Positions 36,288 to 49,701 of a stretch of DNA of 64,000 nucleotides are shown here, in pieces. The DNA lies in contig CM055618.1 of NCBI GenBank assembly GCA_029379385.1, positions 10,736,134 through 10,800,133 of the forward strand. The letters are read 5' to 3'. The notes below the pieces were generated by a model. That model was not told the DNA's origin. It did not search any database and saw only the letters and a program-made list of their open reading frames with translations. Position 1 is the stretch's first letter. Each line of letters begins with the position of its first letter. The translations under genes and the position numbers were made by a program. This DNA comes from Quillaja saponaria (Eukaryota > Streptophyta > Magnoliopsida > Fabales > Quillajaceae).

Positions 36288-39200
36288 TGTTAACTGGACT
36301 ATGGTATCGACAGGATTGAAAATGAAGGTCTGTGATGGAGTATTGGGGTTTACGGGGGTAGGAGAGTTGGGGGTTTTGAATTTACAGAGCTGGAAATTAA
36401 ATGGGGTAGCTGTACCGAACTCTGGTGCTACCGTACAGGATTTTATGGTTCAATTAACGATATACAGTTCGATTGGTGAAGAAAACCGCGCCCATTGGCG
36501 CTGCATGAGCTGAATTTGGACGCTAGGTTATTGAGTATTATTATATTATTTCTTGTTACATAGATATAATATATAGAGGTTACAAATTGAATTTTGAGTT
36601 TATTTTATTAAATAAATTTAAATAACAACTTATTTAAAAAATAAGTCAAATTTGTTTTAAATTTTTACAAAATAAATTTATAAATTATTAATAAATTAGT
36701 TCTATTTATTGTAACTCTGATACTTAAAAACAATATACTTAATTTATAAATACAACAAAAAGTAACAAATTTAAAATATGCTATCTAAACTCTACCACTT
36801 AAGCTAAACTCATATATGATAACAATATAATTATGTTATCAGTATTAATATTGATATTTTATCATTTCTTGAATCTTTAAGTATAATATAATGCAATATG
36901 AATATGGAGACACCAAAAAACTGGTTTATTATCTTTAAAAACAAAATAAAATAGTCATCGTACTTTATTCCGTGGGGCAGAAAAAATGTTATAATCAACT
37001 AAAAAGAAAAACATTCATTGGGCCTTATTTTTAGGTCAGACCAAACCAAAATGAAGTTGGTTCAATCATCAACCCTAGCAAGTGTAAGTTTTTTTTTTTT
37101 TTTTTAGGCACTTTCATCCTATTTAACCATTTAGGAACAATGACACAATTATCCTTTTTTTTTTTCCCTAGTTAGAGGCCTATTGGGCAATGAACTATAG
37201 AATGGGAGAGTGCTCGCTCGATCCAAAATTCTTAAGATGATGATAACAAATTTTATTAGTTGAACTAACTGAAATCATGTGACATTTGTTATAATTTTTT
37301 AATAATTTATTGAAATAAATTTTTTATTTATATTTTGTTTATTATAAGCAAAATATACAAAATAATATTTTTATATTCTTTTAAAATCAAATAAAAAAAT
37401 GTTTTACATAATAACATATTCATGTCCTTCATTTTCAAATTATAATTTAAATAATTTTTTGAAATAAATTTTTAATGTAGTCCTTATAAATAAAATAGTA
37501 TTTTTATTCTTATTTTTCGAAAAAACATATAAAAAAGTTTTAACTTAATAACATATTCATGTCCAGAATTTTCAAAATATAATTTAAAAAGAAAGATAAA
37601 AATTTATGAATTCAAATATACATAAGAGGGGTTTGTTTCAAGACAAATGATTTATCTTTTATGTCTTTTTCCTGAGAAATATATTGCTGAAAACTGATTT
37701 TAGGATAAAATTTAGTTTTATGTTTAGGTTTGACATAATTTATCTAGAAAAATAAAATATTTTTTATTATTATGTTTGTATGTAAATTGTAATTTTTGGG
37801 AATATATGTGAATTTTTTGAAAATACCCTTATGAATAATTATTACAAATTCTGCATATTTACACTTTGTTTAGTAACCTGTGCATATTTGATAGCTATCA
37901 AAACAAGTTAAAATTGACAAATTTCAAAATATGTAAAACATCAATACTCCTAGTTCAAAATAAGCAAATATATATATATATATGACATCATTCAAACTTA
38001 TAATATCCTAAATTATGTCTTCTACTACCAAAGAAAAACAGACGACAAATTGTGTTAGTTCGACAATATTTTCTTCATTCATCAATATGTGATCAAGAGT
38101 GACCTTACATACAGTGCTCCTACTGGTCAGTCATTTGTTTCCCTTCAACACAAGTTGCCTTCATTCAAACAAAAAGTAACAAAGGTCAGTTTCAAATGCA
38201 GCTTTCTATGCCCAATAGGGTCTGCAAATCTGCAAACACAATTCTGTCTAGTCATCTAACAAAGGGTAGAAATGTACTGATGTGGTAAGTTTTTGAGAAC
38301 TCATTTGATAAGAAATTAATTAGTCATCTATCTAGAATCCATTTTGCAAGTAGCATTATCCATTGATACATGCAATTTAGAAATGTGTAAGTTATCCACA
38401 CCCAATGTTATCATTACCTTTAACTGGTTAGCATGTACCTCTCGAAAATGTCCAAGAGCCGTGCAAATATCATCTAAAAACAATATACACTATTTATCAA
38501 GAATTGTTCAGATTTCAAAAGACATCCAATGGATTAACTTGATGGTCAAAATGTGTCTTCCCTTTATTGAGTATATTTAAATTTTCTTAAGAAATGTCGT
38601 AAGTAGCAAAAATTTTATAATTTTTTTAGTTTTGAAATAAATGACTTATCTCCAATCGAATCAAATATGTGATTAATCAAGATAAGTATAAGTTGATAGA
38701 CATACATTATCACAAAATCAAATAATATGTATTTCAAAAGAGATTTTGGCACTTGGGCTCTTTTCCACCATACAACCCACCAATTAGTCACTAACCATTA
38801 AATTAGTGTAAGCCAAAAGTATGGATGGACACTGATTCGAGCTTTAGTGGACTTAAATTTTTGCTAAGTGAGCTTTCTATTATAATATAATATATATCCA
38901 CCATATGCCTAGATTTTGCAAATATGCACATTCACTTATCAACTATAGATGCATATCTTAAATGGATATGGCTTTAGTTAATCATTGATGCAGCGCTAGT
39001 AGCTAGCAATACAAGTAAGTTGAATATGAATTTAGCAAACTTGTTTAATTTATTATGGAGGCCTTTCAGAAAAGCAGAATTGAAAGAGAAAGGACCCTAG
39101 TATAAATTATAAAACCAAGTTAGTGGTGGCTCTAATTAAATCTTTGTGGTTAATATTTTAATTTGTCACCCATAAATTAATGGGGTGAACGTGTGCCACA

Positions 39201-39992
39201 CATAAGGATTGCACACTCCAACTTATTTTATGTTAATATTTCCACTAAATGTAGTTTGCACGCTCACTCACCCACTTCTTAATTTCTGAATACACGTCTG
39301 CACATGGTGGAGAAGGAATTAATTCTATCTCTATTCACAAACAAAAGATGTACTTCATGTTGATGATGATGGTGATCTTAGTGTTTTACTAATCAAAAAC
39401 TTGTGGACTAACAATAAACTGAGCATAATCATTATGTTGGGTTTGGACAAGATAAAATTAGAACTGAGAACTGTTGTTTAATTATTTTAATTTTTTAATT
39501 TGATGTATATTTTAGATTGAAATTATTCTTATCAAATATGTACATAAGCTCTATATTTATTCTTATAAGACAATTCTCAAATTATAATTTAAAATTTTTG
39601 AACTTACGGCCGAGAATTATAAATTTGAGTTTAACTCGTTTATTAAATAAGTCATAAAATAAATTTAAACTCGTTGTATTTATATTGAAAAAAAAAAAAA
39701 AAAAACTAAGCTTATGTTGAATTTTTGATGAGTTCGTGTACAATTTTTTTTATTTATTTCCATTCCTGCTTATACTCATGCTTTGTTATCATTTTCGATT
39801 ATTCCTACATATACTTATTTATTATTTTCGATCGGACGATCCACAAATTCCACCCACTAAAGATTTTAAGTGGATAATTTTATTTTATTTTATTGAGATT
39901 TATCACATTACTTTAAACCTCTCTCGGCCGGTTACCCGAGAATGTGCACAAAACAACATACGAAATTCCTGTAATGTCCACAATATTTATAT
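36288..39992. other. divergent intergenic region
   Basis: About 4 kb separate the metallo-beta-lactamase start (minus) from the BRUTUS start (plus). It is AT-rich with no supported gene. A roughly 138-bp unit sharing ATAACATATTCATGTCC is duplicated in tandem near 37360-37600, and a short (TA)n lies near 37970. Confidence 0.55.
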
Positions 39993-39998
39993 CACGTG
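39993..39998. promoter_or_regulatory. G-box CACGTG in BRUTUS promoter
   Basis: A palindromic CACGTG lies 254 bases before the BRUTUS start codon and about 90 bases before the TATA box. Two further ACGTG/ACGTC cores follow near 40029 and 40059. G-boxes are bound by bHLH factors, including the iron-response bHLHs that BRUTUS itself targets, so feedback is plausible but untested. Confidence 0.5.
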
Positions 39999-40079
39999 CT
40001 ATACACAGTGGTAACAGATCCCCACTCTACGTGGGTTACTTTTTTGGCGCGTTGGTACACGTCGATGATTGGATTTATT

Positions 40080-40088
40080 TATATAAAG
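40080..40088 (+). promoter_or_regulatory. TATA box of BRUTUS
   Basis: TATATAAAG stands in a T-rich context about 165 bases before the ATG. This would place the transcription start near 40110 and give a leader of roughly 140 bases. Confidence 0.55.
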
Positions 40089-40251
40089 CTTTTTTGCCAA
40101 CCATAGACAAGAGCATCACAGACAAACACAAAAATGAAACGAAGCACGAATGAGAGATAATAGGATTTTCACAAATTTCTGGAAAATTTAGGGTTTTGGA
40201 ATCTGGATCTGAAATCATATTTGTATTCCTGTTTCTCTGTTGCTTCATATA

Positions 40252-43200
40252 ATGGCGGCGCCATTTCCATTTCCGGGTCTCCAGCAAGTAGATGGAGCTG
40301 GAGGTGTAGGTGGGGTAGGCACAATGTCAGGTCCTATGAATCCAGTTGATTCTGCTTCACGTTCAAAGACTTGTTTGAAGAACTCACTCATGAAATCACC
40401 AATACTCATTTTCTCTTTCTTTCACAAAGCCGTTCGGTCTGAACTTGACGGTCTACATAGTGCCGCATTGGATTTTGCCACTAACCAAGCAGTTGGGAGT
40501 GATATTAAACCCTTGTTGGAGCGGTGTCTCTTTCTTCGTACAATTTATAGGCACCACTGTAATGCCGAGGACGAGGTGCGTAGTTGGTTTCTTTGTCTTG
40601 AAATTATTTCACGTTGAATATGATACTGTTGGTTTTAAAAGTTCTGTCTGTTGGTAATAGATATCTAAGTGTTGTAATGATGTAGCTAGGGACTTTTGAT
40701 GTTATATTCTCTGATATTGAAGGATGCTTGCTTCGCTGCTTGCCTTCTTTAGATTTGTTAATGTTTCTAATTGGAACTGATTGTTAATGGGTAGCAACTT
40801 TTGAATTTACCTTTTGCATGCTTTGTGAAGTCTGATTCCGATGCATGATTGTTACGTATTCTGACAGTGTAAGTTAAAGCAGATGTAGTCCTGGCTGTTA
40901 GATTGGATAGATGCATGCATACAACCTACTGATCTTGGTTATTATTTTGGCTTGCAGTGGTACCATGACCTTCATCTTAGTATTTTCTTGAAAATTCTGA
41001 TATATTTGAACTGTCATGTTGGTTCTTTTCTTTTATGTCTCAGCTAAGGTTCCCATGAGTTACATATTAGTAGGTCCCTTCATTAACATTCAAAGTTGGT
41101 TTTCCCGCTTGTTACATGCCATATGACATTTTATTAGTTTTTAATGAGTTTTTTTGCATATTCAGCAAAATATATTGATGAGTATGGTAATAGTTTGAAG
41201 TCAGTTACACAAATAATTTAGAAATTGTTACATGCTGACAGGATCTTACAGTAACAGTGTAACACATTTTGCTGGTGATTTAGTTGACTCTGCTATGATT
41301 TTCATATAATCATGAACTTAGTAAATTTACCAATATAGGTGGCACCAATGCTATAAAGGGGAACAGAGATACTAAGAAGATTGTCAGGAAATCAGTTGAT
41401 TATGGGATATTTGTGTAATTTTCAGAAGTAAAAGCAAATTACATCAATGAGAAGTAGCTAATGGGGAAGTTGTCACACTCTAGGTTAGACTAATTTATTA
41501 AAAGTTTTCATATAAGTCTCTCACTTTCTTAGAGCACTTGTAAACAATGAGAAGTAGCTAATGGGGAAGTTGTCACACTCTGCTGAACTCTCATGTAAGT
41601 TGAACTTTAAAAACATTATAGTAGTTAAAAGAGGCTGTTGTAATTAGTGTCATATGAGCCATTTCTTTTTGAAACTAGCTAATAGGTTGGTGGTGGTCAC
41701 CTCCCCATTCTTTGATTCAGAATTTATGCACAACTTGCTATGGTTCTGATAGTTTGTCAACGTCCACTTTGGAGTTTTAGGTCATATTTCCTGCTTTAGA
41801 TATACGTGTGAAGAATGTTGCACGCACATATTCCCTGGAACATGAAGGAGAGAGTGTTCTTTTTGATCAATTGTTCAAGTTGCTAAACTCCAATATGCTA
41901 AACGAACAAGCTTATCGAAGGGAATTAGCCTCTTGTACTGGAGTCCTTCGAACATCAATTAGCCAGCATATGACCAAGGAAGAGGAACAGGTACATTTTT
42001 TGAACTGTTGATATGATAAGCACTTTCCATTATCTCATCACCTAAAATATTCTTTTTGCCTGCACGGTACCACAATTGGCTCAACAAAACAAATATCATT
42101 AACTGATGTTCGTCAAATACTAATTCATACAATTTTCTCTACATATGACATGAGAAACTAATACTTCTCCAGATGCTTTGTGTCAATATATGGAAAAATT
42201 TAGGTTGCACATATTGTTGCTTATTACACAACTCTTGATATAGCCTGCATTTGAAATTTCTGTTCACCAACCATCCGAACTGAGTTCATAATACCATCTC
42301 TAGAAAATGTGATTCTAAAGTATTCTAATTTTGAATTTGGCAGGTATTCCCTTTGCTTATAGAAAAGTTTTCATTTGATGAGCAGGCATCGTTGGTATGG
42401 CAGTTTCTGTGCAGCATACCAGTTAAAATGATGGCAGAATTTCTTCCCTGGCTTGTGTCATATATATCATCTGCTGAACGTCAGGATATGCTTAGATGCT
42501 TGGGTAAGATAATCCCAGAAGAGAAGCTCCTTCAGCAGGTGACTGCTCTTTCAGATGGCATATAATTACTGGATGCTATTACAGCTCTATCCCGTAGTAT
42601 TCTAACTTCAATGTGTTTGTAGCGAAGGTTGTCTTTGCCTGGGTGGAAGGGGTAAAATTATGTGATATATGTGAAGGCTGCAAAGATAATAATAGAGTCC
42701 AATGTCAGGACGTGGGAGCAAGAAATATAACCAGTCAAACTGAAAAGGCGTACTGTCAATGTGAATCTTTCAAAAATTATAAAAGGAAACGTATGGAGCT
42801 AAGCTCTGATCTTACAAGCTCTATTACATCATGTCCTATAAATGACATATTGATTTGGCATAATGCTATAAAACAAGAGTTGAATGATATTACCAAGGCA
42901 GCAAGGAAGATACAACTTTCTGGAGATCTTTCTGATTTGTCTGCCTTCAACAGGAGGCTGCAATTCATTGCTGAAGTCTGCATCTATCATAGGTGTGATT
43001 TTCAATTTTCTTTCGTCCCTTTCATGTGTTTTCTGGCAAAGATAGCATACTGTAAATGCCTTCTGGGTCATGTTAAATATTATTTTTTGGCTTGCGGAGC
43101 AATCATGCAAAGTGAATTTCTAGTACTCTGTTTTGATACAATTGCTTGCTACTTGATTTATACCCCTAAATGCAAATATCTTATTCTAAAAGCATACTCA

Positions 43201-46200
43201 ATGAAGTTGCAATAACAAGTATCTAATTTAGTTTCTAAATATTTTTTAACTTCCTTGGATTTGTTACCCTTCGCTATGTGATTTTCTAGGTTATAGAACA
43301 ATTTCCTCAAACACATGACACATTAATAGAGCAGGTGGATAACTATTAGATCTCTTTTCTATTGGATCCTATGGACATAATGAATAAGATTGTTTTTCTG
43401 ACTGCAGCATTGCCGAGGATAAAGTTATATTTCCTGCTGTAGGTCCAGAACTGCCTTGTGCCCTGGAGCACTCAGAGGAAGAACTTCAATTTGACAAGCT
43501 TAGGTGCCTAATAGAAAGTATCCAAAGCGCTGGAGTAAATTCGTCTTCTGCTGATTTTTTCAGAAAGTTGAGCTCTAATGCTGGTCAAATAATGGACACC
43601 ATATTGAAGCACTTCCAAAATGAGGAAGCTCAGGTGAGGGTCTTGTTGTTTTAAAGTAACAAGGAGCTTGTTTAAGAAAAAGAGAAAAGGAAAGGAAAAA
43701 CTAACAAGGTGTTCCCCCTGCCAAGGAGGGGTTACTAAATTAGCCATACTCTGTACTCTTTGATAGATGTCCAATTGTCCATCTGATCTCCAAGTATGCA
43801 TCTAAAACATTGTATACACTCTACTTCAGCATTAATGCCTTGAGCATCCTCCATGAAGCATATCTTGTTGTCCCCGTGAGCCATCTAACAAGTCTATTGC
43901 AATAATAGGTTCTCCCACTTGCTCAAAAGATTTTCAGTCCCACCAGACAGCGAGAGCTATTGTATGAAAGCTTATGTGTAATGCCTTTGAAGTTGATAGA
44001 GTCCGTATTACCATGGTTGGTAGAATCGCTTAGCCAAGAAGAAGCCAGGTCGTTTCTTCAAAATATGCATATGGCAGGTCCAATTTTCGTTCCTTGGTCA
44101 AAAAAACTAGTGATTTTTTTGCAAGATTTGTAGTCTGTTTTTAAATTGCCAAGTTATCTATTACAGCCCCAGCATCCGACTTTGCACTGGTTACCCTTTT
44201 TTCTGGTTGGGCATGCAGAGGACGTTTTAGGGATAATTGTAGCGTGAGAGGTTGTTGCCCTGCAAAGAGATTGGCAGGAACTGAAAGTGCCAGCAAATCA
44301 TTCTGCATTTGCACACCTTTGTTCAGTCCCAAGGAAAAAGCCTTATATATTCAATTGGATGACTCAGATGGCAGTAGAATATCTGTCAGGCATGGAAAGC
44401 CAAAATCATTGGAAGAAAATGATAATGCTCAACTTACAGGAACTGCAGAAACTTTTAATTTGTCTTATTATACTAATCAGTCTTGCTATGCCCCTCAATT
44501 GGGGGTGAATTTTAGGCTTCTAGGAGTGAGTTCGTTTGCCACAGCAAAATCTCTGCGCTCATTATCTTGTAGTCCTACTGCTCCTTCCCTCAACTCCTGC
44601 CTTTTTAACTGGGAACCAGATATAACCTCTGCTGACAATGAGGTTGCAACACGACCAATTGACAATATATTTAAATTTCATAAAGCCATCCGGAAAGACT
44701 TGGAGTATTTAGATATTGAGTCTGGAAAGCTCGATGATTGTCATGGAACTTTCCTTCGGCAATTTACTGGTAGATTTCGCTTGTTATGGGGCTTGTATAG
44801 AGCTCATAGCAATGCAGAGGATGATATAGTCTTTCCAGCATTAGAAGCAAAAGAGCCTCTTCATAACGTGAGCCATTCTTACACTCTGGACCACAAGCAG
44901 GAAGAAGAACTTTTTACAAATATTTCTTCTGCACTTTCTGAGCTTACCCAACTTCATGAATGCTTGAATAGAGAGAAGTTGTCTGACCATTCAACCAGAT
45001 GTTATTCTGATTCGTCCAGTTGCACTGATACTATGAGAAAGTACATTGAGCTTGCTACAAGGATTCAGACCATGTGCAAATCCATTAGAGTGACACTAGA
45101 TCAGCATGTTTACAGGGAGGAACTTGAATTATGGCCTTTGTTTGATAGGCATTTTTCTGTGGATGAGCAGGACAAAATTGTAGGCAGTATAATTGGTACT
45201 ACAGGGGCAGAGGTTCTTCAATCATTGCTGCCATGGGTCACTTCTGCTCTCAATGAAGATGAGCAAAACAAAATGATGGACACATGGAAGCAGGCTACAA
45301 AAAACACTATGTTCAGTGAGTGGCTTGATGAATGGTGGGAAGGAACTGCTTCATCTCCAAATTCAACAACATCTAAAGCTTGTACTTCTCTAGGTCTGGT
45401 GCTATTTCCACTCATATCTCATGCCTCAGTGTACATTGTCCATAACTGATTTTGACCCTTCAACTTTGCGGATAAGAAATATGTGCAAATGTTTAATCCA
45501 ATGCTTGAATGGTTTTATGTTGTCAACGTTCCTCCTAATGTACTCACTCCATATTTGAATTACTAGGTACTGATTTTGATAATTGCAAGGACCAAAGCAC
45601 TCAAGCTTTCAAGCCTGGATGGAAAGATATTTTCAGGATGAACCAAAATGAACTCGAATCAGAAATAAGAAAAGTTTCTCAGGATTTAACTCTTGATCCA
45701 AGAAGAAAGTCATATCTTATTCAAAATTTAATGACCAGGTTTTTTTCTGTTGCAACCATCTTATGACCCAGGTTTTGATACTTCCTATTTATATGCATTT
45801 TGACTTGTTCTGATCAACTGTTGGGTTATATTAGTCAATGGATAGCTTCTCAGCAGAAGTCACCTCAAGCAACAAATAATGAACATTCTATCAGAGAAGA
45901 TTTGCTTGAGTTTTCACCCACATTTCGAGATCCTGAGAAACAAGTCTTTGGGTGCGAGCATTACAAAAGAAATTGTAAGCTCCGTGCAGCTTGCTGCGGC
46001 AATCTATTCACATGTAGATTCTGCCATGATAAAGTCAGTGACCATTTAATGGATAGGTAACTTTGGACATATGTTGTGTACTTCACTCGGGCTGTTTATC
46101 CATGTGTTATTTATGATAAATTATCTGCAGGAAGGCTACCGCTGAAATGATGTGTATGTGTTGCCTGCAAATACAGCCTGTCGGACCAGTTTGCTTAACA

Positions 46201-48757
46201 CCTTCCTGCAGTGGACTGTCGATGGCAAAATACTACTGTAGTATTTGCAAATTTTTTGATGATGAAAGGTACTCACTTTCACTGGAAGACTTTTTCTTTT
46301 TCTCACTAATTATTCATAGATTTGAAAAGTTTTAAGAGTTATGCATCTTTATTTTAATTTTTCTGCTTGTTATCTCATTACATTTTCTTGTGTGTCTAGA
46401 CTTGTGATTGAGAAATCGAACTGCGAGCACCTATGCATATAGGCTAAATATGGTGTCAGTTTAACAAGTGCCCTGGAATTTGTAGAAATCCAAAAGAAAG
46501 AAAAACAGATATGACTCTTTGTATTCTTCACAAACCTGCATAGTTTCCCTATGTTTATCCTGAATGATAGAACAATCTCAGTATGTAGTTTCAATCCATA
46601 ATATTGAAGGTTTTGCATCTTGTTAAAAGAAAAATGCTGCTTAAAAGGATTGGTTACTTTCTTCTCATATGTTCTGTCCATTTGTCACAACAGGACAGTT
46701 TATCACTGTCCTTTCTGCAATCTATGCCGTCTAGGGAATGGTCTTGGCACTGACTTCTTCCACTGCATGAAGTGCAACTGTTGCCTGTCAATGAAGTTAG
46801 TGGATCATGAATGCAGGGAGAAAGGTCTGGAAACAAATTGCCCCATATGCTGTGATTTTTTGTTCACCTCTAGTGAAATTGTCAGAGCTCTTCCTTGTGG
46901 CCATTTCATGCATTCAGCTTGCTTCCAGGTCAGTTTTTAGTTATCTGAGGTCTGTTCTTTTTTCTTTTCTTTTTTTGTTTTGATAATATAAATTCAACTT
47001 TCCTTCCTACCACAGGATACTTAATCTTCTTTTCTCTCCTTTTTTAGGCATACACATGCAGTCACTACATCTGTCCAATTTGTAGCAAATCATTGGGAGA
47101 TATGACGGTATGGGATATGCTTTATTTCTTTGATAGCAAATTGAATGCATTAGAGATCAATTAAATAGGCATGTGGGCGCCACATGTGAAGTATAACCTT
47201 TTATTCTTTCTAGTCTGCAAATGATGCTTATTTTTCATGTCCTCAACCTTCTTTTCTTTTTCGTTTTTCGTTCTCCACCTCCTCCCCTCCCCTCCCCTCC
47301 CCTCCAGAACCCGGTCTAAATCCTTATTCAATTATTATAACTCCATACTCTATGTTGAAAGGGCTCAGGAAAAGTCCCCACATGCTACTAAAAGCTTTTT
47401 GGACAATTGATTGTGAAATTGGCCACGATATGAATGTAAAATAATGTTCTTTTATACATCGGAATGTTCAAACGACCATCGGATAGACATTACAAAGGAA
47501 ATTCAGCAGAATTTTTTTGTTACTGAAAGATTGTTTAGTTTATGCTCCATTTAGGATTATATCGTTTTAGTAAATTTTGTCCTATTCACTATAAATATGT
47601 CATTGCCCTATCTGTGTTCTTTCAGACATAGAGAACCCCTTTCAAGAAGTTTCAGTGTAGCATTTCTGGTTGACTTAATAGTTAGATTATTCTATAGTGT
47701 GCCCTTATGAATTGACTTCTACTTAACAGAAAATATACCAAATTCATCGATAAATTAAATTTGCATTTGAAATTTAAAACTAGGGATTGATTGGTTCAAC
47801 AATGTGCATCAGCTTGAGGTCTTATAAAGTCTTTTAGGATTTTCAGGTCAAAAATATGAATAGAAGCATAGTAACAAGAAAAGGAGAGAGAGCTGAGAGG
47901 AGTCAAAGAAATCCAAAAACATAGAATCTCCTCCCACACCTCGAAACAAATGTCCTTTAAAACTTTCCTAATTTCATGCCAATTATTTTGTCATGTTTGC
48001 ATACTGAAGATTGAAGACACTCAAGGACATCAATATCTTTTTATCAATCTAAGATTTACATTTATTTTGCCAAAAGGTCATGTATAGTAAAAACTGGTCT
48101 CTGAGATGTTGTCTAATGACTGATCGATTTACTGCAAGTGTTGTGGCTCATCAGAAAATATATGATTTGGGTTTGAACACCAGCTTTAGTAGCCTGAATG
48201 AAGCCAACATTGAAGACTTATCACCACCTGATTGTTTTCTGTTGACTCCCCTACCCCTCCAAAACACTTCCACACATGAAAAAAAAAAAAGGTGCCCGCT
48301 TTCTGATTGGAAGATGCTAATGGGTAGATGACAACATGTAACTATACATCTATAGACACAGAATTATATGCCACTTTAGTTATGAAATAATTGACATGTT
48401 TTAAAGTTTTGTTCATTTTTAATCTATGTACTAGGTTTACTTTGGCATGCTTGATGCTCTATTGGCTTCTGAGGAACTTCCAGAAGAATACAGGGATCGT
48501 TGTCAGGTAATGAACCGGATAAAGAAAATAATAATAATGAAGAACAGGCACAAAACATCTATTTCTTTGTTTCAATTCAGAACCTGAATTTGGAACGTCT
48601 GAGTATGGTTTTGCAGGATGTACTTTGTAATGACTGTGGTAAGAAGGGGATTGCATCCTTCCATTGGATGTACCATAAGTGTAGGTTTTGTGGATCCTAC
48701 AATACAAGGGTAATTAAAGTTGACCCAGGTACACACGGCTCTATTTCAAATTCTTGA
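40252..48757 (+). CDS. BTS: BRUTUS-type hemerythrin/RING E3 ubiquitin ligase
   Basis: Fourteen coding exons: 40252-40575, 41781-41990, 42344-42538, 42628-42992, 43408-43633, 43909-44077, 44167-45393, 45567-45738, 45835-46056, 46131-46268, 46694-46928, 47048-47107, 48435-48506 and 48617-48757. Phases match throughout and give 1251 residues, close to Arabidopsis BTS. Three hemerythrin domains keep all iron ligands I could place: H58, H102/E106, H129, H171/E175; H321, H364/E368, H386, H433/E437; H668, H710/E714, H739, H810/E814. A CHY/CTCHY zinc finger starts near C1003 ([16 protein letters not shown]). A RING-H2 domain spans about 1132-1173, and a zinc ribbon follows (CNDC ... [11 protein letters not shown]). 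BTS binds iron and ubiquitinates bHLH IVc factors to restrain iron-deficiency responses in the nucleus. The exon 4 acceptor has two candidate AGs; GCGAAG|GTT keeps phase. Confidence 0.96.
41445..41581. repeat. 37-bp direct repeat in BRUTUS intron 1
   Basis: Two identical copies, 41445-41481 and 41545-41581, exactly 100 bases apart. Each begins CAATGAGAAGTAGCTAATGG and runs to TCACACTCT. It may be a local duplication scar. Confidence 0.9.
47276..47306. repeat. (CCCCT)n low-complexity run
   Basis: Repeats of CCTCC/CCCCT in intron 12 of the BRUTUS gene. Confidence 0.85.
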
Positions 48758-49701
48758 GACTCTAGCCACAGGGATTTTGGGGATGGATATATACTTTGAT
48801 GGAACGAGTGTTAGACATTGCTCTGCAATTGATCCGATTCCTGGCTCTCACCTTGTATCCTCACAGGGCAAAACTGGCAAACTTTGTCTATAATGGTTTT
48901 CCTTTTCCTCGTGTCATTTTGTTTAATATCAATTTTTTCTTTTGTTTTCTTTCACGGACATTTAATTTCAAAGCACTAAGGCTTTGCAAATCCTACATTT
49001 TAGTTGATACTGGAAATCACCTCGCATGTTTGCTAACATCCATTAAAAGATAATTAGTTGAAAAACTGTTTTCCAAATTTTGTTGAGAAGATATGACATT
49101 TGAACATATGTATACATGAAAACTAAAAATTAGTTTTCCAGAACTAAATGAGGCCAGACCATGAGATTACTACAATTCAATAAATGTCATTAATATGCCA
49201 TATCATTTAGTCCTACCGGTAAAAGAAAAAGAACATGAAAAGTAAATAGAAAAATGGGTATTCCTGTTTTACAACTACAACGAGGACAGGAGTATGCCAT
49301 CCAAAGAAGGAATTACAAAAATAAGAAAGCAAAACCTGATACCTACATAGACAGGGCAATTTCCACAATCCATGCAAAAAGTCCAGCATTGCCTCACAAA
49401 GTAAGAATTGAGACAGAATCAAACTTGATTTGAAGATGAAGATTGAACAGTGAGAATATTTGCAATGAGTTTAACATCTGAAAATTGACTGAATTCTTAT
49501 GAAAAAGGCTCAAAGGAAAGAGATGCACTAGAAATCATTGTACATGTACAGTTCACAAGTCAGATGCACAGACTGTTTTTATGAACTTTGTAAATCCCAA
49601 GCAATCCATATCAATCCAGAGTGAGATAAGCTGCAGCCATGTTCAAATCTTCCCTGTTACCATCCGGCTTATCATCTTCCATGTTAGGATGCTTCTGAGT
49701 C
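48758..49701. other. convergent gap with 3' untranslated regions
   Basis: This lies between the BRUTUS stop and the SPT small-subunit stop on the opposite strand. It presumably holds both 3' ends. No additional gene is supported. Confidence 0.55.

Noticed and set aside
36301..36513. 70-codon + strand ORF overlapping the leader of the metallo-beta-lactamase gene
   Set aside because: It is probably antisense noise in a divergent promoter region, with no domain or splice partner.
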